This document shows, in pieces, positions 46,335-55,709 of a DNA stretch of 64,000 nucleotides (position 1 is the first letter of the stretch; the number at the start of each line of letters is the position of its first letter). The position numbers and the translations under genes were made by a program. The notes beneath the pieces were generated by a model. It was not told where the DNA came from and did not search any database. It saw nothing but the letters and a program-made list of their open reading frames with translations. The stretch covers positions 5,324,979 to 5,388,978 of the forward strand of contig CP119313.1 of the NCBI GenBank assembly GCA_029202485.1. The letters run 5' to 3'. The DNA is from Candidatus Pedobacter colombiensis. Its GTDB lineage: Bacteria > Bacteroidota > Bacteroidia > Sphingobacteriales > Sphingobacteriaceae.

Positions 46335-46982
46335 ATGAAAAAGCTATCGCTAATTTTACTTTTTTTAACTGCTTTTGTTGCATTAAAAGCACAAGAAGCC
46401 CCCTTTTATAAAGATATACAGAATTTTAAAAGGCAGGACAGCATCAAATTCCCTCCCAAAAATGCAGTGCTTTTTATAGGTAGTTCAACTTTTACGAAAT
46501 GGACAGATGTGCAAAATTATTTTCCGGGACACACCATTATCAACAGGGGTTTTGGTGGCTCGTCTCTGCCTAATTTAATTTATTATATTAAAGATATTGT
46601 TTATCCCTACCAACCAAAACAGGTTGTAATTTACTGTGGTGAGAATGATTTTGCAGGCGGCGCTTCCGCACAAGTAGTCGTAGAGCGTGTTCAGCAGCTC
46701 TTTAATTTAATAAGGGAGAGGTATCCAAAAGTTCAAATTACTTTTATATCAATTAAGCCAAGTCCGTCCAGAGAAAAGTACCTGCCATTAATAATAGATG
46801 CAAATAAGATGATTTCTGCATTGGTTTCAAAAATGAAATTTACCAATTATATCAATACCTATGATGCAATGTTTAATGCAGATGGTAAAATAATGCCCGA
46901 TATCTTCTTAGGAGATAACTTACATATGAATGCAAAGGGTTATGTCATTTGGGCAAAAATCATAGAACCCTACCTGAAATAG
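46335..46982 (+). CDS. Secreted SGNH/GDSL-type hydrolase
   Basis: 215 aa with a signal peptide ending at LKAQ (residue 20). SGNH blocks are visible: LFIGSSTF (nucleophile Ser about 51), INRGFGGSS (block II Gly), YCGENDF (block III Asn) and DNLHMNAKGY (Asp and His of block V). These enzymes deacetylate or de-esterify carbohydrates or lipids. It stands alone between two minus-strand genes and is near, but not clearly part of, the arabinogalactan-type PUL. Confidence 0.9.
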   Translation: MKKLSLILLFLTAFVALKAQEAPFYKDIQNFKRQDSIKFPPKNAVLFIGSSTFTKWTDVQNYFPGHTIINRGFGGSSLPNLIYYIKDIVYPYQPKQVVIYCGENDFAGGASAQVVVERVQQLFNLIRERYPKVQITFISIKPSPSREKYLPLIIDANKMISALVSKMKFTNYINTYDAMFNADGKIMPDIFLGDNLHMNAKGYVIWAKIIEPYLK

Positions 46983-47058
46983 CTGAATTGCCTTGTCCAG
47001 GATAAGAAAGGGTTCTATGTGAACAGACGTGACGTCCTTAAAAAGGTGGTCAGGATTT

Positions 47059-47427
47059 TTAATACGTCCAGCTATAATCAGTTACTTCAGCCCATCCAGT
47101 TGGGTTTGGCCCCTGCACGTGGTCAATGCTCTCTGTTTCTCCATTAGCCATCACTTTAGTAAAAGTTTGTGGATTACCGTCGTTAAATCTAACAGAATAG
47201 GTAATCGTTACTTCACCCTGTCCGGCCTCTGGACCTGTGCGATAAAAACGTATTTGTACATCATTTGCCCCGGTAATAGCACTGCTATAAACCGTAATAC
47301 TTTCATCCACCAGTGTTTTGGAAACTTCTGTCTTTAATTTAGTGTGTACATCTGGTTTAAAGCCAAACATAAAAGCAGAGGCTGTTAAAATTACCAATAA
47401 CGATAGAATTTTGAAATTTGTTTTCAT
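47059..47427 (-). CDS. Small secreted protein, unknown function
   Basis: 122 aa with a signal peptide (hydrophobic about 7-22). The mature part of about 100 residues is beta-rich (VQIRFYRTG, GEVTITYSVRF) and ends in aromatic residues. I recognise no family. It lies between the SGNH hydrolase and the HTCS gene, on the opposite strand to both. Confidence 0.65.
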   Translation of the reverse strand: MKTNFKILSLLVILTASAFMFGFKPDVHTKLKTEVSKTLVDESITVYSSAITGANDVQIRFYRTGPEAGQGEVTITYSVRFNDGNPQTFTKVMANGETESIDHVQGPNPTGWAEVTDYSWTY

Positions 47428-47598
47428 AATAATTGATTTTTAGATGGTTGATAAGTATTAAATTTACATATTATAATCAATATTTAACAGTGTCTGTTAA
47501 CCTTAATTCTGCTCATTTCAGTATTCGTTTTCTTGATGACTTCATATTTCTGTTAACTGGACCCTTCCAAAAATAGTATCAAGAAATTATTGTCTTAA

Positions 47599-47614
47599 TG
47601 ACGATTATTCGTCA
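47599..47614. promoter_or_regulatory. Perfect inverted repeat TGACGA-N4-TCGTCA before the HTCS gene
   Basis: A 16-base dyad with 6-bp half-sites, followed by two partial copies (ATTCGTCA, ATTCGTTA) within 25 bp. It lies about 60 bp before the HTCS start and could be a regulator site. Confidence 0.35.
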
Positions 47615-47675
47615 AATGATGTATATTCGTTAACCAACTATTAAACCAATACCAAAACTATTCTTGATCTTCCAC

Positions 47676-50600
47676 ATGTTTAAAATGAGCAAGGTTTTCA
47701 CCTGTCTGGTGATTTTTTTAGCATTTAGTATAAGCACGTGCTTGTCTCAAACAACGCCACCAGCGATAAAATATCTGGGCATAGAAGATGGCCTGTCCAA
47801 TAATGTCGTCAACTCTTTATACATTGATCATTTTGGTTTCGTCTGGATGGGGACTTATGATGGACTGAATCGTTATGACGGCTATAATTTTAAAGTGTTT
47901 AGAAATAACTGGGCAGGCGACAATTCTCTGATTAATAATCATATTACGGTTTTAAACGGAGACGATCTAAACAGGATCTGGGTTGGTACCCAAAAAGGCA
48001 TCTCATATTACAGTTATGCCGACTCCAGATTTCACAAGTTGATTTACCTTGAAAATGGTAAGAAGCACACACTATTTGCTGCAGTTAATGCCATCGCGAT
48101 CAATTCAAGTTCAGATGTCTTTGTAGCTACTGATGACGGCCTGTTCGTGCTCAATAAGGGACAAGTCAATGCGGAAAGGATCTCGTTGGTGAAAAACAAG
48201 ATACCTGGCGTGAAAGCCATTTGTACCGATGATAATGGTAAACTATGGCTTTTTGTAAAAGACCACGGTCTTTGTTTATTTGATACTACAAGCAAAAAAA
48301 TAAAGTGGATAAGGACTGACCTGAAGAATATAACTTATCTATTAAACGATCATGGAAAATTGTTATGGATTGGTACCGAAAAAGGACTTTTGCAATACGA
48401 TAAAACTACAAATAGCCTCAGTCAGAGCGAAGGTTATCCGGAGCATGATAATATCATGAATCTAATGTTAGATAAACAGCAGAAGCTTTGGATATCTACT
48501 GATGGTGGTGGTGTTGTGGTTTATGATACAAAATCCAAATATGCAGATCGTTTGCCGGTAGGTAAAGAAAAGGGCTTTTTAAGTAGTAATTCTGCAGCCC
48601 AGGTTTATGAAGACAAGGAATCGAGAAAATGGATCGCCACATTAAGAGGCGGGATTAATATCATTGATCAGCAGAGTACGCAGTTTCAAAGCATTAAGAA
48701 AGATCCTTTGAAAAGTAATTCGCTGGTTAACAATTTTGTGCTTTCATTTGGAGAGGATGAGCATAAGAACGTTTGGATTGGAACGGATGGTGGAGGTTTG
48801 AGCGTGTGGAACCGTAAAAAGAATACCTTCATAAACTATGTAAAAACCAATAATCCAGGCTCACTTAAAAGCAATTTTGTAACCAGTATCCTGAATGATG
48901 CCGATAATAATATTTGGGTAGCCAGCTTTAGTGGTGGTATTGATCGTTTTGATAAACAGAATGGTGGATTTGTACATTACAGTTGTTATAATGAAATGAA
49001 AGGGGCTGAGGAAGTAAACCTTTGGAAACTTTATCAGGATCGCAATAAGAACATCTGGGCAGGTACCACAAGAGGCGGGGCCTTATATAAGTACAATAAA
49101 CAGAAAGATAAATTTGAGCTTTTTGATGCTAGTCTGCAGGATATACACACCTTATTTCAGGATTCTAAGGGGCAGCTCTGGGGCGGCAATTATACCGACT
49201 TGATCCGGATAGATGTTTTGAATAAAAAACATCAGTTCATCAAGGTAAATTTTGCCGTGCGAGCCATTGTCGAAGATGCTAAGCAAAACCTGTGGATTGG
49301 AACAGAGGGGGGCGGCCTGATTCAATATAATCCTGTAACAGGCAAAACTAAGAGGTATCTTCAAAAAGATGGATTACCCAGTAACTCCGTGCTAAACATA
49401 CTGAGAGATAGGAAAGATAACTTATGGTGCAGTACCTATAATGGTCTGTCAAAGTTTAACATTTGCGAAGACAAATTTAAAAACTACTATACGTCGGATG
49501 GCTTATCTAGTAATCAGTTTAATTACAATGCTTCGCTTAAACTCAGCGATGGGACATTCCTTTTTGGAGGAATTGATGGCTTTAATTTCTTTCACCCAGA
49601 TAGTATAAAAGAAAATAAACGCATCCCAAAAATTGTATTGACAGACTTCAGGATAAACAATATTCCCCTTGATCAGGATTCCCATTATCGCAATGTATCT
49701 GTTGTAAACCTGAACAAAATAGCTATACCCCATAATGCGGCCGTGATATCAGTTAATTATGCAGCTATAGAATTTTCTTTTCAAGACCAGATCTCTTATG
49801 CTTATTATCTGGAGGGCTGGGACAGAGATTGGAACTATGTGAATAAGCTAAATACGATTTACTATTCGAGATTAAACGAAGGCAACTATAAACTCCACAT
49901 TAAAAGTACAGATACCGAAGGTGCCTGGAGTAATAATGAAAAAATTATAGCCATTAGGATCTTGCCGCCCTGGTACCGTAGCTGGTGGGCTTATTGCATT
50001 TATGCCTTATTCTTTTCAGCTGTTTATTACATTTTCCAAGCCTATAGAAGCAAGCAAAGAAATTTAAAGCATGAAGTGGAAATTGCAAACCTGAAAATGG
50101 AACGCGAGAAGGATTTGAACGAAAGGAAGCTTAATTTTTTTACCAATATTTCACATGAGCTGAGAACACCTTTAACATTGATCGTAAATCCAATCAAGGA
50201 CATTTTAAACATCAAGGAGCAAGGTCAGGAAAAAAATGATTTAAATGTAGTTTACCGCAATTCAAGGCGTTTATTGAGTTTGGTCGATCAACTGCTCTTG
50301 TTCAGAAAGACAGAGAGTGAAAACGATGTTTTGAATGTAGTCAAAATTAATTTATTCAAGTTTGCTCATGAAATTTTCCTTTGCTTCAGTTATCTGGCCA
50401 AACAAAACAATATAGCTTACCAGTTCGAATGTGAGGATGAAGAACTCAATATATATGGCGATCGTGATAAGCTGGAAATTACCTTTTTCAATTTGCTGTC
50501 GAATGCATTAAAATTTACCTCCAAGGGTGGCTTTGTTAAGTTTAAAATTTCGAAACTTGGCGAGCAGGTAAAAATTGAGGTGAGTGACAGCGGGCCAGGC

Positions 50601-51725
50601 ATACCCGAAGGAGTTGGCGAAAAACTCTTTGATAAGTTCTACAAAGTGTCCGGTAATGAATCGCTTAAAATGGGCTTTGGAATAGGTCTTTACCTGGTTA
50701 AAAATTTTGTAGAACTCCATCATGGTAAGATCAGTTTTTTATCCAACGAACCTGCGGGTACCACCTTTTTGATCGAAATGCCGGTTGGTGTTGCTGATGG
50801 GCTAATGGAAAACAATGTTTCCGATAAAGAATTGATCTATGTGAACGAATTGATGCCTGATGAAGAGCAGGAAGATGAAAAAAATGATCATGTAGGCAAT
50901 CTGGAATTACTGATATCTGATCTGCATACGATTCTGGTGATAGATGACAATACAGAAATTATAGATTACATCAGGCAGATTTTTCAGGATAGGTTTAAGA
51001 TCTATAAAGCAACCGACGGCCTTGATGGTTTAAGGAAGTGCATCGCATTTCTGCCAGATATCGTAATCTCAGATATAAATATGGAGGGGCTTAACGGTAT
51101 TGAACTTTGTCGACAGGTTAAGGAAGACCCGGCGCTAAACCATATTCCAGTTATTTTATTAACAGCTGATCCAAGTCCGGAGGTTAAACTGAAGGGCACA
51201 GAGGCAGGAGCTTACGATTTTGTAACCAAGCCATTTGATAAGGAACTGTTTACCGCTAAGATTAATGGAATCATTAAAAACCGCGCCAACCTTCAATCGT
51301 ACTTCTATAATGAAATTACACTCAAGTCTGATACAGATAAGGTTTCGCAGGAAGACAAAGGTTTCCTGCAAAAATGTGTGACCATTATTGAAGATAATTT
51401 GACTGAAGATCAGTTTAGCGTTAAAACCTTAGCTTCAGACCTTGGTATGAGCCATTCTAACCTATATAAGAGAATAAAATCTACTTCCGGGCAGTCGGTT
51501 AATGGCTTTGTCCGTTTTATCCGCTTGCGTAAAGCCGCAGAACTGCTAATCAACACCAATCTGAATATTAACGAGGCAGCTTGCAGGGTCGGCATAAATG
51601 ACATTAAATATTTCAGAGAACAGTTTCAAAAGCTTTTCAAGCTAACCCCTTCTGAGTTTGTAAAGAAACACCGTAAAACATTTCATAAATATTATAACAT
51701 CAACTCGAGAGTTTTAGAAAACTGA
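47676..51725 (+). CDS. Hybrid two-component system regulator (HTCS) of the downstream PUL
   Basis: About 1349 aa from ATG 47676 (47685 also possible; an upstream TTG is unlikely). Signal peptide, then two seven-bladed propellers of Reg_prop repeats (about 35-690) and a Y_Y_Y domain (about 700-765) in the periplasm; one membrane helix (about 774-795); HisKA with ISHELRTP (His about 825); HATPase with NLLSNALKF and GIGLYLVK; a REC domain starting ILVIDDNTE with Asp in VISDINM (about 1131) and TKPF; and a C-terminal AraC HTH (about 1245-1345). All signalling residues are present. HTCS proteins bind a PUL breakdown product in the periplasm and activate that PUL, here most likely the genes at 51.8-63.5 kb. 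Confidence 0.96.
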   Translation: MFKMSKVFTCLVIFLAFSISTCLSQTTPPAIKYLGIEDGLSNNVVNSLYIDHFGFVWMGTYDGLNRYDGYNFKVFRNNWAGDNSLINNHITVLNGDDLNRIWVGTQKGISYYSYADSRFHKLIYLENGKKHTLFAAVNAIAINSSSDVFVATDDGLFVLNKGQVNAERISLVKNKIPGVKAICTDDNGKLWLFVKDHGLCLFDTTSKKIKWIRTDLKNITYLLNDHGKLLWIGTEKGLLQYDKTTNSLSQSEGYPEHDNIMNLMLDKQQKLWISTDGGGVVVYDTKSKYADRLPVGKEKGFLSSNSAAQVYEDKESRKWIATLRGGINIIDQQSTQFQSIKKDPLKSNSLVNNFVLSFGEDEHKNVWIGTDGGGLSVWNRKKNTFINYVKTNNPGSLKSNFVTSILNDADNNIWVASFSGGIDRFDKQNGGFVHYSCYNEMKGAEEVNLWKLYQDRNKNIWAGTTRGGALYKYNKQKDKFELFDASLQDIHTLFQDSKGQLWGGNYTDLIRIDVLNKKHQFIKVNFAVRAIVEDAKQNLWIGTEGGGLIQYNPVTGKTKRYLQKDGLPSNSVLNILRDRKDNLWCSTYNGLSKFNICEDKFKNYYTSDGLSSNQFNYNASLKLSDGTFLFGGIDGFNFFHPDSIKENKRIPKIVLTDFRINNIPLDQDSHYRNVSVVNLNKIAIPHNAAVISVNYAAIEFSFQDQISYAYYLEGWDRDWNYVNKLNTIYYSRLNEGNYKLHIKSTDTEGAWSNNEKIIAIRILPPWYRSWWAYCIYALFFSAVYYIFQAYRSKQRNLKHEVEIANLKMEREKDLNERKLNFFTNISHELRTPLTLIVNPIKDILNIKEQGQEKNDLNVVYRNSRRLLSLVDQLLLFRKTESENDVLNVVKINLFKFAHEIFLCFSYLAKQNNIAYQFECEDEELNIYGDRDKLEITFFNLLSNALKFTSKGGFVKFKISKLGEQVKIEVSDSGPGIPEGVGEKLFDKFYKVSGNESLKMGFGIGLYLVKNFVELHHGKISFLSNEPAGTTFLIEMPVGVADGLMENNVSDKELIYVNELMPDEEQEDEKNDHVGNLELLISDLHTILVIDDNTEIIDYIRQIFQDRFKIYKATDGLDGLRKCIAFLPDIVISDINMEGLNGIELCRQVKEDPALNHIPVILLTADPSPEVKLKGTEAGAYDFVTKPFDKELFTAKINGIIKNRANLQSYFYNEITLKSDTDKVSQEDKGFLQKCVTIIEDNLTEDQFSVKTLASDLGMSHSNLYKRIKSTSGQSVNGFVRFIRLRKAAELLINTNLNINEAACRVGINDIKYFREQFQKLFKLTPSEFVKKHRKTFHKYYNINSRVLEN

Positions 51726-51757
51726 TTTGACAACATTTTAAGTGTTTTCTTAAATCA

Positions 51758-51790
51758 CCCCCTGTAAAGTATGATTTACCCCCCTGTAAA
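51758..51790 (+). promoter_or_regulatory. Direct repeat CCCCCTGTAAA x2, candidate HTCS operator
   Basis: CCCCCTGTAAA occurs at 51758-51768 and 51780-51790, a 22-bp period, about 50-70 bp before the first PUL gene. AraC-type proteins often bind direct repeats about two helical turns apart. Confidence 0.5.
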
Positions 51791-51837
51791 AGCATGTATA
51801 AATTCTGTACTTCGGTTAACCAAATATTGAAATCATT

Positions 51838-54255
51838 ATGAGTTTACACTCACAAAACACAATGAATAAAACGCTCCGGTTTTTCACAAAGCCATTTCTG
51901 TTTGTATTTGCAGTACTTTTCTCTGGTCAGCTATGCCTGGGACAGCAAACTAAAATCATTACCATTGCATCCAATGGATGGGCAAACAACTCCATTAATG
52001 CCGTTATCTTTAGAAAGAATTCATTAATTACTTCGGATGGGTACCAATATGCCGCTTATTACGATTCAGATCAAAACCTGATGCTTGCAAAGCGAAAAAC
52101 AGGTAGTTCTACCTGGATTGTCGAAAAAACAGCTTATAAAGGTGATGCTGCCGATGCCCACAAATCAATCAGCATTACAGTTGATGGAGCCGGAATCCTT
52201 CATGTTACCTGGGGACAGCACGACAACTCTCTGAATTATGCTCGGGCTGTTAGCGCAGGTTCCTTAAAGCTAGGCGACAAACTTCACATGGTTTCAGATA
52301 AAGAAAGCAAGGTAAGTTACCCGGAGTTCTATAAGCTGGTGAATGGAGATTTACTTTTTTTCTACCGTGACGGTGGATCGGGAAATGGAAATTTGATGAT
52401 TAACCGTTATGATGTGCGCAGCCAGACTTGGCACCGTGTACAGGATGGAATGATTAACGGCGAAGGGAAACGCAACGCCTATTGGCAGATGGCAGTTGAT
52501 GGGGCCGGAACATTGCATTTATCCTGGGTTTGGCGGGAAAGTCCGGATGTTGCCAGTAATCACGATATCTGCTATGCTAAATCATCTGATGGCGGGATGA
52601 CCTGGCAAAAATCAACAGGAGAACGTTATCAGCTGCCCATTACAGCTTCAAATGCAGAGTATGCAGTAAAGATTCCACAAAAAAGCGAGCTGATCAATCA
52701 AACCTCGATGTATGCAGATGCAAAAGGAAGAGTATTTATTGTCAGCTACTGGAACGATCAGCCCGGTGGTATTCCTCAGTACCACCTTGTTTTTAACGAT
52801 GGGCAAAAGTGGAAAGTAAACGGTTTGTCTTTCAGAAAAACAGCATTTAGCCTAAGCGGTGGAGGTACAAAAAAAATACCCATATCCAGGCCTCAGATTA
52901 TTGTATGGCCCAATGTAAGTGGATATGGAGCAGGCATCCTGTTTAGGGATGCAGAACGAGGCAACAAAGCATCTATCGCAGTTAATCAGGATATCGATAC
53001 CGATAAATGGAAAGTCACCGATTTAACTTCAAAATCTCTTGGCGATTGGGAGCCGACCTATGATACTGAACTTTGGAAGGATAAAACCGTGTTAAATCTT
53101 TATGTACAAAACGTAACACAGGTGGATGGCGAGGGTAAGGCAAATGCTGAACCAAGTCCGGTGCAAGTCCTCGAATGGAAACCTGAAGCACAGCCAGGCT
53201 TACCCTCGAAAGCGGAAGTGCTAAAGATGATTGACAAAGCTAATGGCTACTGGCAAAGCCAGAACAAGCCAGAGGTCCGGTCTTTCTGGGACAATGCGGC
53301 TTATCATACAGGGAATATGGAGGTGGTCGCTTTAACTGGTAATGAAAGCTATCGTAAATATTCTGAAGATTGGGCCAACCACAATCAATGGATGGGGGCG
53401 AAATCCACTGATAAAAGCCAATGGAAATATAAATATGGAGAAACGGATGATGATGTCCTGTTCGGCGACTGGCAAATCTGCTTCCAAACTTATATTGATT
53501 TATATCACTTAAAGCCAGAAGAATATAAAATTGCCCGGGCTAAAGAGGTTATGGGATATCAAATGAGCACACCTTTAAACGATTACTGGTGGTGGGCCGA
53601 TGGTTTATATATGGTGATGCCCGTTATGACCAAACTCTACAAAACAACAGGAGATCAGCAATACCTGGATAAATTATATGAATATTTTGCGTACGCCAAC
53701 AGCATAATGTACGATAAGGATGCGAAGCTTTACTACCGTGATGCCAAATACGTGTACCCGAAGCACAAAAGTGCAAATGGGAAAAAGGACTTTTGGGCCA
53801 GGGGCGATGGATGGGTATTTGCTGGATTGGCCAAAGTACTGAAAGATTTACCCTTAAACGATCCGCATCGAAAGGAATATGTGATGAAATATACAGGCAT
53901 GGCCAATGCCATTTTGAACAGTCAGCAAGAGGATGGGTATTGGACACGGAGTATCCTTGATCCTGAACATGCACCTGGACCTGAAACAAGCGGAACCGCT
54001 TTTTTTACATATGGCTTGCTATGGGGTATTAACAATGGTTACCTAAAAGAAAAAACGTTTTTGCCTGCCGCGCTTAAAGGCTGGAACTTTCTGGTAAATA
54101 CGGCCCTACAGGAAAATGGGAAAGTCGGCTATGTACAGCCAATAGGTGAAAAGGCAATTCCCGGACAAATTGTAGATGCAAATTCGACTGCAAATTTTGG
54201 TGTAGGAGCTTTTCTGCTGGCCAATTGTGAATTATATCGTTACCTGGATAAATAA
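51838..54255 (+). CDS. BNR-repeat (BNR_4) domain fused to GH105 unsaturated-uronyl hydrolase
   Basis: 805 aa; the start could also be ATG 51862 (MNKTLRFF), which gives a tighter signal peptide ending near LGQQ. Residues about 35-440 form a BNR_4-type beta-propeller, the fold shared by polysaccharide lyases of PL24/25/27 type and GH145. Residues about 455-805 are a GH88/GH105 (alpha/alpha)6 barrel with FGDWQICFQTYIDLY, WWWADGLYM (Asp aligned with the general acid region of YteR), WARGDGWVFAGLAKVL and the TSGTAFFTYGLLWG segment. GH105 removes unsaturated uronic acid left by lyases, so the fusion could carry out lyase and hydrolase steps in one chain. It is the first gene after the HTCS gene. 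Confidence 0.85.
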   Translation: MSLHSQNTMNKTLRFFTKPFLFVFAVLFSGQLCLGQQTKIITIASNGWANNSINAVIFRKNSLITSDGYQYAAYYDSDQNLMLAKRKTGSSTWIVEKTAYKGDAADAHKSISITVDGAGILHVTWGQHDNSLNYARAVSAGSLKLGDKLHMVSDKESKVSYPEFYKLVNGDLLFFYRDGGSGNGNLMINRYDVRSQTWHRVQDGMINGEGKRNAYWQMAVDGAGTLHLSWVWRESPDVASNHDICYAKSSDGGMTWQKSTGERYQLPITASNAEYAVKIPQKSELINQTSMYADAKGRVFIVSYWNDQPGGIPQYHLVFNDGQKWKVNGLSFRKTAFSLSGGGTKKIPISRPQIIVWPNVSGYGAGILFRDAERGNKASIAVNQDIDTDKWKVTDLTSKSLGDWEPTYDTELWKDKTVLNLYVQNVTQVDGEGKANAEPSPVQVLEWKPEAQPGLPSKAEVLKMIDKANGYWQSQNKPEVRSFWDNAAYHTGNMEVVALTGNESYRKYSEDWANHNQWMGAKSTDKSQWKYKYGETDDDVLFGDWQICFQTYIDLYHLKPEEYKIARAKEVMGYQMSTPLNDYWWWADGLYMVMPVMTKLYKTTGDQQYLDKLYEYFAYANSIMYDKDAKLYYRDAKYVYPKHKSANGKKDFWARGDGWVFAGLAKVLKDLPLNDPHRKEYVMKYTGMANAILNSQQEDGYWTRSILDPEHAPGPETSGTAFFTYGLLWGINNGYLKEKTFLPAALKGWNFLVNTALQENGKVGYVQPIGEKAIPGQIVDANSTANFGVGAFLLANCELYRYLDK

Positions 54256-54274
54256 CCTAAACCAAAATAATACT

Positions 54275-55513
54275 ATGAAACATCTTTATCACAAAGCGGT
54301 GCTGATCTGCCTTGTCCTGTTGTCATTTGCAACAGTGTCAATAGGACAAAAAAAAGTAAAGGAATTATCGGATCGGCAGTTTTGGCTGCAGCAGTTAGAT
54401 AAAATGGCTAAGCCCGTTTTGTATAATCTGGCTAAAGATAGTTTGCGTTTGAATATGCCGCAGGTGACTTCTGTACACATCGACAATAAAGAACATCGCA
54501 TTAAAGTTCAGTATGTTGAAGTTTTAGGTAGGGTTTTAAGTGGGATAGCGCCATGGTTGCAGCTTGAGGGTGGCGATGCAAGCGAAGTTGCGCTTAGAAA
54601 ACAATATCGGGAATGGGCTATACAAGGACTCAAAAACTCGCTTGATTCGAATGCCAAGGATTTTATGAATTATGACATTGGCGGTCAGCAACTTGTTGAT
54701 GCCTCATATGTTGCACTGGCTTTTATCCGTGCACCATGGTTATGGGAACATCTCGATAAAAAGAACCAGGAACTGATGATGAAATCTATCGCAACCACCC
54801 GGAAGTTTAAACCGGTATTTTCAAACTGGCTACTCTTCTCGGCAATGAACGAGGTCTTTTTAGCCAGATTTGGGTATAGCTGGGATCCAATGCGTGTAGA
54901 TTATGCACTACAGCAAATGGAGCAATGGTATGTTGGCGATGGCATGTATAAGGACGGCAATACTTATGCCTTCGATTATTACAACAGTTACGTTATTCAC
55001 CCTTACCTGGCCACAATTGCCGGGATCATTGGCGAAAGAACGAAAGATTACAATAGCATGTTCGATAAAATCAGGAAACGGAATGAGCGTTATGCGATAA
55101 TTCAGGAACGTTTAATCAATACCGATGGAACTTACCCGGCTACTGGTCGATCTATTATTTATCGTGGCGGAGCCTTTCACCATCTGGCTGATATGGCCTG
55201 GAGGAAAGCCTTGCCAGGGCAGTTAAGCCCCGAACAGGTACGATGTGCCCTAACTGCGGTGATTAAAAAAACTTTGGAAAGTCCTGCAACCTATAAAAAT
55301 GGTTGGTTAACTATTGGTCTTTATGGTGCCCAGCCCAATCTTGGTGATTTCTACAACAACCAGGGGAGCCCATACCTATGTAGCAATATTTTCCTGCCAT
55401 TAGGTTTACCAGCCAGCGATCCCTTCTGGTCAAATCCGGCAGCCAAATGGAGCGCACAAAAAATCTGGTCGGGAGAAGATTTTCCCAATGATCATAGTGT
55501 CGACCTGAAATAA
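54275..55513 (+). CDS. DUF2264 family protein, GH154-like putative beta-glucuronidase
   Basis: 412 aa from ATG 54275; the frame is open upstream into the previous gene, but this ATG starts the signal peptide ending near SIGQ. The opening DRQFWLQQLDKMAKPVL and the SGIAPWLQLEG segment are typical of DUF2264, an alpha-helical (alpha/alpha)6 family found in PULs for GlcA-containing glycans; some members have been classed as GH154 beta-glucuronidases, to my knowledge. It lies 19 bp after the BNR-GH105 gene. Removal of GlcA from galactan side chains would suit this PUL; catalysis is inferred. Confidence 0.8.
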   Translation: MKHLYHKAVLICLVLLSFATVSIGQKKVKELSDRQFWLQQLDKMAKPVLYNLAKDSLRLNMPQVTSVHIDNKEHRIKVQYVEVLGRVLSGIAPWLQLEGGDASEVALRKQYREWAIQGLKNSLDSNAKDFMNYDIGGQQLVDASYVALAFIRAPWLWEHLDKKNQELMMKSIATTRKFKPVFSNWLLFSAMNEVFLARFGYSWDPMRVDYALQQMEQWYVGDGMYKDGNTYAFDYYNSYVIHPYLATIAGIIGERTKDYNSMFDKIRKRNERYAIIQERLINTDGTYPATGRSIIYRGGAFHHLADMAWRKALPGQLSPEQVRCALTAVIKKTLESPATYKNGWLTIGLYGAQPNLGDFYNNQGSPYLCSNIFLPLGLPASDPFWSNPAAKWSAQKIWSGEDFPNDHSVDLK

Positions 55514-55532
55514 GGCTATAAAAACGATTTTA

Positions 55533-55560
55533 TCCCCTTTTATTTACGGTATTACCCCTC
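55533..55560 (+). promoter_or_regulatory. Second CCCCT direct-repeat pair before susC of the PUL
   Basis: CCCCT at 55534-55538 and 55555-55559, period 21 bp, resembling the pair before the BNR-GH105 gene. A CATCTTTG promoter-like box follows at 55572-55579. Confidence 0.35.
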
Positions 55561-55709
55561 ACGGGCATGGTCATCTTTGTGCTTAATTTGTTCAAACCAA
55601 ATATAAAAAACTATGAACAAAGACCACAAAACCTAACGATCGTGTCCTTCGTGGCAACGCCAAAATCAAGCAATTTTTTTACAAGAATATTTCTAACCAA
55701 ATCAACATT

